This document shows positions 58,021 through 64,000 of a stretch of DNA of 64,000 nucleotides, piece by piece. The stretch is from an uncultured Erysipelotrichaceae bacterium (GTDB lineage: Bacteria; Bacillota_I; Bacilli_A; RFN20; CAG-826). The notes beneath the pieces were generated by a model, which saw only the letters and a list, made by a program, of their open reading frames with translations, ran no database searches and was not told where the DNA came from. The DNA is taken from the NCBI GenBank assembly GCA_900316365.1, contig ONCO01000005.1:31621-95620 (forward strand), in the 5' to 3' direction. Position 1 is the first letter of the stretch, and each line of letters starts with the position of its first letter. A program made the position numbers and the translations under genes.

Positions 58021-58725
58021 ATGCAGGGAATCGAAGTAAAAGACCTTCGTAAGGTCTATAACCAAGGCCAAGAAAATGAAGTCGTCGCTCTCGACGGCGC
58101 ATCTTTTTCCGTTAAGCATGGCGAGTTCGTCGTCATCCTTGGCGCTTCAGGTGCTGGTAAGAGCACTCTTTTGAATATTCTTGGCGGCATGGATAAAGCC
58201 AGTTCTGGTTCTTATCTCGTCGATGGGAATGACGTCGTTTCCTATAACAACAAAGAGTTATCCAATTTCAGGCGTAATGAGATTGGTTTCGTTTTCCAAT
58301 TCTATAACCTCATGCCTAACCTAACTGCGTTAGAGAACGTCCAGTTAGCGGCATCTGTAGCGAAAAACGCTTTCGATGCGAAGAAAGTCTTAGAGGATGT
58401 TGGCCTTGCTAAACGCGTTGATAATTTCCCAAGCCAACTCTCTGGCGGTGAGCAGCAACGCGTCGCGATCGCTCGCGCTTTGGTTAAGAACCCAGCCCTT
58501 CTTCTTTGTGACGAACCTACCGGTGCGCTCGATTCCAAGACCGGCGCCTCCATCATCAAACTTCTTTCCGAGCTCTCCTCAACCTATAACAAAACGGTTA
58601 TCACCGTCACCCATAACGCCAAGATCGCTGAATGCGCGAGTCGTTTAATCCGTATCGGCGATGGCAAGATTATCGAAGATAGCTACAACGAGCACCCAAA
58701 GAAAGCGGAGGAGATTGTTTGGTAA
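58021..58725 (+). CDS. LolD/MacB-type ABC ATPase without adjacent permease
   Basis: A 234-residue ATPase: Walker [18 protein letters not shown]-loop [11 protein letters not shown], signature [13 protein letters not shown], Walker [13 protein letters not shown] and TVTHN. It belongs to the group serving FtsX-like permeases (lipoprotein release, peptide resistance). No permease is beside it, so it must work with one encoded elsewhere, or be an orphan. The next gene, ung, starts two bases after its stop. Confidence 0.88.
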   Translation: MQGIEVKDLRKVYNQGQENEVVALDGASFSVKHGEFVVILGASGAGKSTLLNILGGMDKASSGSYLVDGNDVVSYNNKELSNFRRNEIGFVFQFYNLMPNLTALENVQLAASVAKNAFDAKKVLEDVGLAKRVDNFPSQLSGGEQQRVAIARALVKNPALLLCDEPTGALDSKTGASIIKLLSELSSTYNKTVITVTHNAKIAECASRLIRIGDGKIIEDSYNEHPKKAEEIVW

Positions 58726-58726
58726 T

Positions 58727-59389
58727 ATGGTCAATGATTGGAAACCTCTTTTCGACGCGGTCAAAGGCGAAGAATATTCAAAGAAACTCCACGCTTTCCT
58801 CGATGAGGAATATAGGAACTACACCATCTATCCTCCAAGGGATTTGGTCTATAACGCTTTTAACCTGACGAGCCCAAAAGACCTTAAGGTCGTCATCATC
58901 GGCCAGGATCCATATCACAACCCAGGACAGGCCATGGGTTTATCTTTCTCAGTCCCTAAAGGCATGCCTCTTCCGCCGTCTCTAATCAACATCTACAAGG
59001 AAATCGAGGGCGATATGGGGGTCAAAATGGACTTCAATAACGGTGATTTAACCCAATGGGCCAAACAAGGCGTCCTTCTTTTGAATGCCTACCTCACTGT
59101 CCGTGAGAATCAGCCTTTGTCTCATCGTAACGAAGAATATGATTCCTTCATCGCGGATACGATGAGATACATCGACACCCTTGATCAGCCAATCGTTTTC
59201 TTGCTTTGGGGGTCTTTTGCAAAGAAATTCACCGCTTTCGTGAAGAATCCAAAACATAAAGTTTTGTCGGCAGTGCACCCTTCACCTTTGTCGGCCAATA
59301 GAGGCGGGTGGTTTGGCAAACACAATTTCAGCCAGTGTAACGCTTTCTTAGTCAGAATGGGCGTTTCTCCTATTGACTGGAAAATCTAG
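58727..59389 (+). CDS. ung: Uracil-DNA glycosylase
   Basis: A 220-residue family-1 enzyme removing uracil from DNA. Catalytic IIGQDPYHNPGQAMGLSFSV, the LLLNAYLTV strand and HPSPLSANRGGWFG are conserved. The ribosome site GCGGAGGAG is inside the end of the preceding ABC gene, so the two are translationally linked. The start is 58727 (MVNDWKPLFD). Confidence 0.95.
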   Translation: MVNDWKPLFDAVKGEEYSKKLHAFLDEEYRNYTIYPPRDLVYNAFNLTSPKDLKVVIIGQDPYHNPGQAMGLSFSVPKGMPLPPSLINIYKEIEGDMGVKMDFNNGDLTQWAKQGVLLLNAYLTVRENQPLSHRNEEYDSFIADTMRYIDTLDQPIVFLLWGSFAKKFTAFVKNPKHKVLSAVHPSPLSANRGGWFGKHNFSQCNAFLVRMGVSPIDWKI

Positions 59390-59400
59390 ACGCATAAAAT
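59373..59400 (+). promoter_or_regulatory. Promoter of the TPP-controlled gene
   Basis: TTGACT (59373-59378) and TAAAAT (59395-59400) are 16 bp apart. The -35 lies inside the end of ung, and the transcript would begin at the riboswitch aptamer. Confidence 0.65.
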
Positions 59401-59404
59401 CTTG

Positions 59405-59529
59405 TCTATCCGGAGCTGTCCAGTAGACGGCTGAGAGGAACCTTGTGCAGGTTCGACGGCACACCTGATCCAGATAATGCTGGCGGAGGTAGAGAATCTA
59501 TCCTTTTCCTCCGGGTGTGTACCAGGAGG
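59405..59529 (+). promoter_or_regulatory. TPP riboswitch (THI element) with Shine-Dalgarno switch
   Basis: The aptamer (59405-59495) has the two conserved TPP cores: GGCTGAGA at 59429-59436 and CCTGATCCAGATAATGC at 59464-59480. Downstream, CCTCC (59508-59512) can pair with the ribosome site GGAGG (59525-59529). The same CCTCC can also pair with GGAGG at 59485-59489 in the aptamer's 3' strand, so the states exclude each other: with TPP bound the ribosome site is hidden, and without TPP it is free. It has no T tract, so it controls translation. Confidence 0.92.
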
Positions 59530-59536
59530 TATTTTT

Positions 59537-60667
59537 ATGTCAGAAGAAAAGATGGATGCGTCCCCCGTGGCATCCAAGGCGTCCAAGTTCGCTTGGCTTG
59601 CCGCTCTCATCACGGGTCTGCTCTCTTTTGTGGGCTTAGCGATGCCGCTTGTGCTCACGCATGGCGCCACCTACGACGCTCCAAGTTGGGCTTTCGAAGA
59701 AGCGTTCAAGCGCAAGGCCCTCGGAGCCGAAATTCTTTTCGGAGGAAATGGCGCGATTGTTTGGCCGACTTTGTTGTTATACATTGGCATTCTTGTGGCT
59801 GTTGCGCTCGTTTTGGTCGGCCACTTCATCAAAAAAGAAAAGCAGTTTTTGATGATTGCTATGCTCATATTCCTCGTTGCTGGCGTCTTCTTCATCGTTT
59901 CGGCTAATTTCTATGGTTTTTGCAATGCACAGGCTACCGTCGGGGACGCGGTTAAGAACTCCCCGGGGTTCGAAGATGGCTTTAATGACAATTACTATTG
60001 GTACATCCAAAACTACATTGCCACTTGCGATTCTCGTCTTGGCGTTGGCGCTGTTTGGTCCTGCGCTTTCTCCTTCATTGGCGCTATTTGCTGTCTTGTC
60101 GCTTCCCTTAGTGGGGAAAAGTATAGTGTCCACGATATCACCGAGATTGGTGTTTTAACGGCGTCTGCGATCGTGCTCGATGTCATTTTCCATTACATTC
60201 CGAACATTCCAGGTCAGGCCTGCTCCATTTCTATCGCGCTTCTTCCGCTTTATGTAATCGCTTTGCGCCACGGCGCCGCTAAAGGATTCCTTGCTTCTGC
60301 TATCGTCTACGGTCTTATCACATGTGCCACAGATGGCTATGGCTTCTTCCTTTATCCTCTCGATTATTTTGTCGGCTTTGCCGGCGTTGCCGTCCTTGGC
60401 TTGTTCCGCCCGTTAATTTTGGGTAAAACTCAAACGACTTATAACATTAAAGGTATCGTCTTCATCATTGTTGGTACTCTTCTTGCCGCTGTTGTCCGTT
60501 TAATTGGCAGCGGCATGTCCTCGATAATCAACTACGGTTACACTTTAGGCGCGGCTTTGATTGCGAACATCAGTGTCTTCATTTCCGCTGGCATTTGCGC
60601 TGCCATTCTGGTTGCGGTCTATGGCCCGCTTCTTTCTGTGAATCGTCTTTTCCCTGTCGACAGGTAA
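59537..60667 (+). CDS. thiT: ThiT-like thiamine transporter with extra N-terminal membrane domain
   Basis: A 376-residue membrane protein under TPP riboswitch control. The second half (from about residue 195) resembles the ECF S-component ThiT: ASAIVLDVIFHYIP, SISIALLPLYVIALRHGAAK, FFLYPLDYFVGFAGVAVLG. ThiT proteins are about 190 residues; here an added N-terminal region of about 190 residues has roughly four membrane segments and no known homologue to me. It should bind thiamine and work with a shared ECF module encoded elsewhere. Confidence 0.85.
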   Translation: MSEEKMDASPVASKASKFAWLAALITGLLSFVGLAMPLVLTHGATYDAPSWAFEEAFKRKALGAEILFGGNGAIVWPTLLLYIGILVAVALVLVGHFIKKEKQFLMIAMLIFLVAGVFFIVSANFYGFCNAQATVGDAVKNSPGFEDGFNDNYYWYIQNYIATCDSRLGVGAVWSCAFSFIGAICCLVASLSGEKYSVHDITEIGVLTASAIVLDVIFHYIPNIPGQACSISIALLPLYVIALRHGAAKGFLASAIVYGLITCATDGYGFFLYPLDYFVGFAGVAVLGLFRPLILGKTQTTYNIKGIVFIIVGTLLAAVVRLIGSGMSSIINYGYTLGAALIANISVFISAGICAAILVAVYGPLLSVNRLFPVDR

Positions 60668-60679
60668 GGAAAAAACATT

Positions 60680-60712
60680 TAAGGGTCGCCTAGCGCGGCC
60701 CTTTATTTTTGT
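60680..60712 (+). terminator. Terminator of the ThiT-like gene
   Basis: TAAGGG and CCCTTTA flank a GC-rich imperfect stem, followed by TTTTTG. Confidence 0.7.
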
Positions 60713-60779
60713 TCAAGCACATACTTTTTCGAATCAAACAACGAATGCGTTATAAATCATTACATCTGGTTTTTTACTC

Positions 60780-60808
60780 TTCGCAAAGTAGCACATAAGT
60801 GCTATATT
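60780..60808 (+). promoter_or_regulatory. Promoter with embedded inverted repeat
   Basis: TTCGCA (60780-60785) and TATATT (60803-60808) are 17 bp apart. AGCAC-ATAA-GTGCT (60790-60803) fills most of the spacer and is a plausible repressor site. Confidence 0.45.
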
Positions 60809-60835
60809 GCATTGACGATTATTTGAGGTCCACAT

Positions 60836-61897
60836 ATGCCAGAGGAAAAGAAAATCGATAACGTCGTGGAAGAGGAAGAATCCGATTTCGCTGACGAAAC
60901 CAAATTAGAAGAAATCAAGCCTGTCGAAGAGGCTAAACCAGAAGTCGAACCTGAGCCAGAAGAGCCGGAGCCAGAGGCCGTCCCGCCTAGCTATGACTAT
61001 GACAGCGACCATCTTTCGGCGATTGACGAAGCTCGTAAGACCTTCCTTGACACCTATAAGAAAAAGAACACTTTGAAGACTGTCGTCATGATGATCCTCT
61101 TAGTCGTTATCCTCGCTGGTTGGCTCGTCCCATCCATGATCGAGGCTTGGAAGAACGCCGCCTTGGTCATCGCGATGATCGACTTGGCCATCTGCTTAGG
61201 CATCATGGGTGTCTATAGCTACTTCTTCAAAAAGAAGAGCGAAGTTTGGATCAGAGACTACTTCCAGACTTACTACAGCCATCTCTATGCTTACGCCATC
61301 GATGGCACCGATGTTTCGGCAATCGAGGGCGATATGTCTATGAAAATCACCGAAGAAGAGTTCTCCGCGTGCAAACTTTACAAAGACGTATACAAAGTCG
61401 GTTCCCGTTATAACGCTTCCTTCAAGTTCCACGATTTGGACTGCGCGATCGTTGACTGCGCCGCCCAGGTCAAAGGCGAGAAGATGCTCCAGACCGCTTT
61501 CGTCGGTAAGCTCCTTCGCGCTCCAAACACCTACAAAGGCAATGGCCTCTATATCTACGTCAAAGGCAACAAACGTGCCCTCCCGCCAACCGCGACCGAT
61601 GGCATGAAAGTCCTTGAGGAGACCAAGAAGCACATCATCTGGGGCGAGGATAGCGATCGCAAATACCTCACCAAAGCGATGAAAGACAAGATTTTCGCCA
61701 TCGAGACGAATACTGTCTTAGTCGACTTCGCCATCTCTATTCAGGAAGGCCGCACTTACTTCTTATTGGGCTATGAAGACACTTTGATGGTCATCCCAAT
61801 GGAACACCAGCTTGACTTCAACCCAGTCCACGAATTCAAAGAGAACTTCGCTAAGTTCTTAGAAATCGCTGAATTATTTAACAAAAAGGGCAACTAA
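60836..61897 (+). CDS. Two-helix membrane protein of unknown function
   Basis: A 353-residue protein. The first 55 residues are acidic with EPEPEEPEPEA, two membrane helices follow (about 80-125, VVMMILLVVILAGWLVPSM), then about 225 cytoplasmic residues with an alpha/beta feel (SRYNASFKFHDLDCAIVDCA, IEGDMSMKITEEEF). The layout is common in Firmicute genomes; the function is unknown. A GAGG site precedes the start. A hairpin overlaps its end. Confidence 0.7.
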   Translation: MPEEKKIDNVVEEEESDFADETKLEEIKPVEEAKPEVEPEPEEPEPEAVPPSYDYDSDHLSAIDEARKTFLDTYKKKNTLKTVVMMILLVVILAGWLVPSMIEAWKNAALVIAMIDLAICLGIMGVYSYFFKKKSEVWIRDYFQTYYSHLYAYAIDGTDVSAIEGDMSMKITEEEFSACKLYKDVYKVGSRYNASFKFHDLDCAIVDCAAQVKGEKMLQTAFVGKLLRAPNTYKGNGLYIYVKGNKRALPPTATDGMKVLEETKKHIIWGEDSDRKYLTKAMKDKIFAIETNTVLVDFAISIQEGRTYFLLGYEDTLMVIPMEHQLDFNPVHEFKENFAKFLEIAELFNKKGN

Positions 61898-61923
61898 GGT
61901 TTTTCCTTAGACCCTTTTTCTTT
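61883..61923 (+). terminator. Nested terminator overlapping the gene end
   Basis: CTAAGG-TTTTT-CCTTAG sits within AAAAAGGG...CCCTTTTT, followed by CTTTT. The Pit gene starts only a few bases later, so readthrough or a new start must provide its mRNA. Confidence 0.7.
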
Positions 61924-61930
61924 TAAGAAA

Positions 61931-63028
61931 ATGAGTATCCCTGACTATTTCACATCCGGCATCGCCAACCCATGGGTTTTTATAGCCTCGCTTTTGACGT
62001 TGGGCGTTGTCTTTATCAATGGGTGGAACGACGCGCCGAACTCTATCGCGACCGCCGTATCTACTAGAACCATCACACCTAAAAGAGCGATTCTTATCGC
62101 CGCTGTTTTCAACGCTTTAGGCGTTCTTATCGTTGGCCTTTTGACTTATGTCGTCGCCAACAGTTCTGTCGCTGGAACTATCGCCTCCATCGTCAAGCTC
62201 CCAAAGGACGCGAGCGGCAATTTTTTGAGTACAGAGTCCCTTATAATCATCTCTGCGGCTACGATTTCCATCCTCATATTCTCTATTGGTGCGACCATCC
62301 TCGGCTTCCCTACCAGTGAGAGCAATGAGCTTGTTGGCGGTCTTACCGGCGCGGGTATCGCCTTTGCCTTAATGAGCGGCGAGGCTGCTCCATTGTCTAG
62401 GATTGGCTGGGACAAATGGATCTTAGTCCTTGGAGGTTTGGTCGGCTCAATCGTGGCGGGCTTTATCCTCGGCTTCCTTTTCGTAAAACTCATCGAGACC
62501 ATCTGTAGGAAAATGGTCAGATCCAAAACCACCAAGTTCTTTGAGATTGGTCAGGTCTTATCCAGCTGCTTGATGGCTGTTATGCATGGTGTCCAGGACG
62601 GTTTGAAGTTCATGGGCGTCTTCCTGATGATCATGGCTGCTGCTCAGAACACCGGAACTATTAGCTTAGTCGTTCCTTGGTGGGTAACCATTTTGTGCGC
62701 TGCGGCGATGGCGGCTGGCACTTCTGCCGGCGGTTATAAGATCATCAAGAACGTCGGCATGGGCATGGCAAAGCTTGAGAAGTATCAGGCTTTCGCCACT
62801 GACCTAGGCGGAGTTGTAGGTCTTCTTGCCGCGACCGCCTTCTCTATCCCAGTATCTACTGGCCAAGTTAAGATGAGCGCTATTTTAGGTTCAGGCGCCA
62901 CTAAAGGCATCCGCCGCGTAAGGTGGGATGTCGGAGGCCGTATGATTCTCACCTGGTTTATTACCCTGCCGGGCTCAGCCTTGGTAGGTGGTCTATTATC
63001 CGCCGCATTGTTGGCCATTTTCGCTTAA
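61931..63028 (+). CDS. Pit-family inorganic phosphate transporter
   Basis: A 365-residue permease of the PiT family. The two inverted halves carry FINGWNDAPNSIATAVSTRT and, with the second signature changed, a LGGVVGLLAATAFSIPVSTG region; about nine to ten membrane segments are visible. It imports metal-phosphate with protons or sodium. The PhoU-like gene 12 bp downstream is a standard partner. No clear ribosome site precedes its ATG. Confidence 0.92.
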   Translation: MSIPDYFTSGIANPWVFIASLLTLGVVFINGWNDAPNSIATAVSTRTITPKRAILIAAVFNALGVLIVGLLTYVVANSSVAGTIASIVKLPKDASGNFLSTESLIIISAATISILIFSIGATILGFPTSESNELVGGLTGAGIAFALMSGEAAPLSRIGWDKWILVLGGLVGSIVAGFILGFLFVKLIETICRKMVRSKTTKFFEIGQVLSSCLMAVMHGVQDGLKFMGVFLMIMAAAQNTGTISLVVPWWVTILCAAAMAAGTSAGGYKIIKNVGMGMAKLEKYQAFATDLGGVVGLLAATAFSIPVSTGQVKMSAILGSGATKGIRRVRWDVGGRMILTWFITLPGSALVGGLLSAALLAIFA

Positions 63029-63040
63029 GGAGGAAAAACG

Positions 63041-63667
63041 ATGTTAGGTAAACACAAGACAAATTACTTCTATGAATCATTCCCGATGCTCGCTGAATAT
63101 GCGCAGCACTGCATGAATGAAGTTCTTTCTTTCATGGAGAACTTCGACCATGAGAAACTCGAGGAACACAAAATCAAAGTCCATGCGATTGAGCACGAGG
63201 CCGATATCAGAAAACGCGAGGTCATGAATAAACTTACCCGCGAATTCCTTACCCCGATCGACCGTGAGGATATCTTGCAATTGTTACGCTACATCGATGA
63301 CGTCACCGATGCTGTTGAGGAAATCCCGATGAAGCTCTACATCTACGACTACAAAGAGCTCCCACCAGATTCCGTTGCTTTCGCCAAAGAAGTTAAGGAG
63401 TGCGTCGACAGCATGGCCTTATGCTTGCAGCACTTCCCAGAATTCCCAGTTCCTGGAAAGCTTCAGCCTTACATCGATAAGGTCATCGAGCTCGAAGAAA
63501 AGACCGACGAAATCTTCGAACACGATATGCATGAACTTTATGTAAATACCACCGATGGCTTCGTAAGACATAGAGGCGAAGCTCTCTATACAATGCTTGA
63601 AGGCTGCGCCGACATGTGCCGCGAAACATGTAAATTCGTGCAGACCATTATGTACAAAAACCTCTAA
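63041..63667 (+). CDS. PhoU-like DUF47 regulator of the Pit transporter
   Basis: A 208-residue all-helical protein of the DUF47/TIGR00153 family, found next to pit genes and thought to modulate transport. Helices contain IEHEADIRKREVMNKLTREFLTPIDREDI and IELEEKTDEIFEHDMHELY, with the repeated E-x3-D metal-binding pattern. AGGAGG precedes it. Confidence 0.92.
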   Translation: MLGKHKTNYFYESFPMLAEYAQHCMNEVLSFMENFDHEKLEEHKIKVHAIEHEADIRKREVMNKLTREFLTPIDREDILQLLRYIDDVTDAVEEIPMKLYIYDYKELPPDSVAFAKEVKECVDSMALCLQHFPEFPVPGKLQPYIDKVIELEEKTDEIFEHDMHELYVNTTDGFVRHRGEALYTMLEGCADMCRETCKFVQTIMYKNL

Positions 63668-63718
63668 TTACTTCACAATGTTGTCAGTGGAAGAGGTTTT
63701 TACCTCTGGGCTTCTCTT

Positions 63719-64000
63719 ATGATTACTGACAAACGTTTTAAGAATTGGCGCCAAGTACAGGCGTATAAACATGACGGACACTTGCACCGCGAATGGTCGC
63801 CGGCTTTTCTTGTCGACGAGACCGACGAATATTGGGCTTTAGCCTCTCGCATGAGCGCGGTTGTCGAAAGCGATGGACGCCGTTGGATGACCAAAGAACC
63901 AGCGATCTTTCTTCTCTTCAAAAAGAAGTGGATGAATGTCATCGCCATGTTTAAGGAAAACGGCGGCATCTGCTATTACGTTAACGTCGCCACTCCGACC
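63719..64000 (+). CDS. DUF402 nucleoside diphosphate phosphatase, 5' part
   Basis: The frame runs from an ATG at 63719 to the window edge, 94 residues. QAYKHDGHLHREW, VVESDGRRWMTKEPAI and KKWMNVIAMFKENGGICYYV match the start of the DUF402/YgaC (Ntdp) family, which dephosphorylates nucleoside tri- and diphosphates. A small hairpin (AGAGGT-TTTT-ACCTCT, 63692-63707) lies between it and the PhoU-like gene. No strong ribosome site is visible. Confidence 0.85.
   Translation, partial: MITDKRFKNWRQVQAYKHDGHLHREWSPAFLVDETDEYWALASRMSAVVESDGRRWMTKEPAIFLLFKKKWMNVIAMFKENGGICYYVNVATPT

Noticed and set aside
58021..58725. The ABC ATPase as part of a LolCDE-type operon
   Set aside because: No permease gene lies on either side; the next gene is ung and the previous one encodes a flavodiiron protein.

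Overview
The window looks like a chromosomal segment of an anaerobic, gut- or rumen-type Firmicute, probably an uncultured member of class Bacilli close to the Erysipelotrichia/Mollicutes branch. This placement is inferred from gene content and cannot be proven here. Evidence: serine-rich lipoproteins, a PotA with the long insertion I associate with mycoplasmas, a PPi-type phosphofructokinase, a flavodiiron protein, a DegV protein, AsnA, and AgrC/LytTR-like signalling. UGA is used as a stop (for example at the ends of cysK and cysE), so the code is standard. I saw no rRNA, tRNA, IS element, phage genes or CRISPR array.

Layout. 0-6.9 kb: partial membrane gene, a serine-rich 5'-nucleotidase lipoprotein, a 45-bp-period repeat array next to a lipoprotein stub, and an operon of a large surface protein plus a 48-residue peptide. 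6.9-13.3 kb: ROK glucokinase, a membrane diguanylate cyclase, a 901-residue surface protein and an MscS channel. 13.3-18.6 kb: a more AT-rich pair, a secreted MACPF/perforin-like protein and a giant MacB-like ABC transporter, which look acquired. 18.6-30 kb: TtcA, YwaF-like protein, lipoprotein, second diguanylate cyclase, the potABCD polyamine operon (with a possible leader peptide and attenuator), asnA, and an HTH-MNT/HEPN toxin-antitoxin pair. 30-38.8 kb: an esterase and a domain-swapped GH3 beta-glucosidase behind a catabolite-repression-like palindrome, an AgrC/LytTR two-component system and a DUF4143 ATPase. 39-50 kb: housekeeping metabolism (PFK, cysK-cysE, nnrD, aminotransferase, lipid kinase-plsC, CPBP protein, peroxidase, CDF exporter) and a GT-C-like membrane protein. 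51-64 kb: a repeat-bearing membrane protein, flavin reductase, NUDIX, DegV, A/P/E-rich membrane protein, flavodiiron protein, orphan ABC ATPase with ung, a TPP riboswitch controlling a ThiT-like transporter, Pit phosphate transporter with its PhoU-like partner, and the start of a DUF402 phosphatase gene.

How it fits together: the cell ferments sugars (GH3, glucokinase, PPi-PFK), imports thiamine, polyamines and phosphate, and invests heavily in surface proteins. Two gene-expression themes recur. Many starts have no Shine-Dalgarno sequence but a -10-like hexamer 6-10 nt upstream, suggesting leaderless mRNAs. Two operons have a short ORF that stops at the foot of a terminator hairpin, suggesting attenuation.
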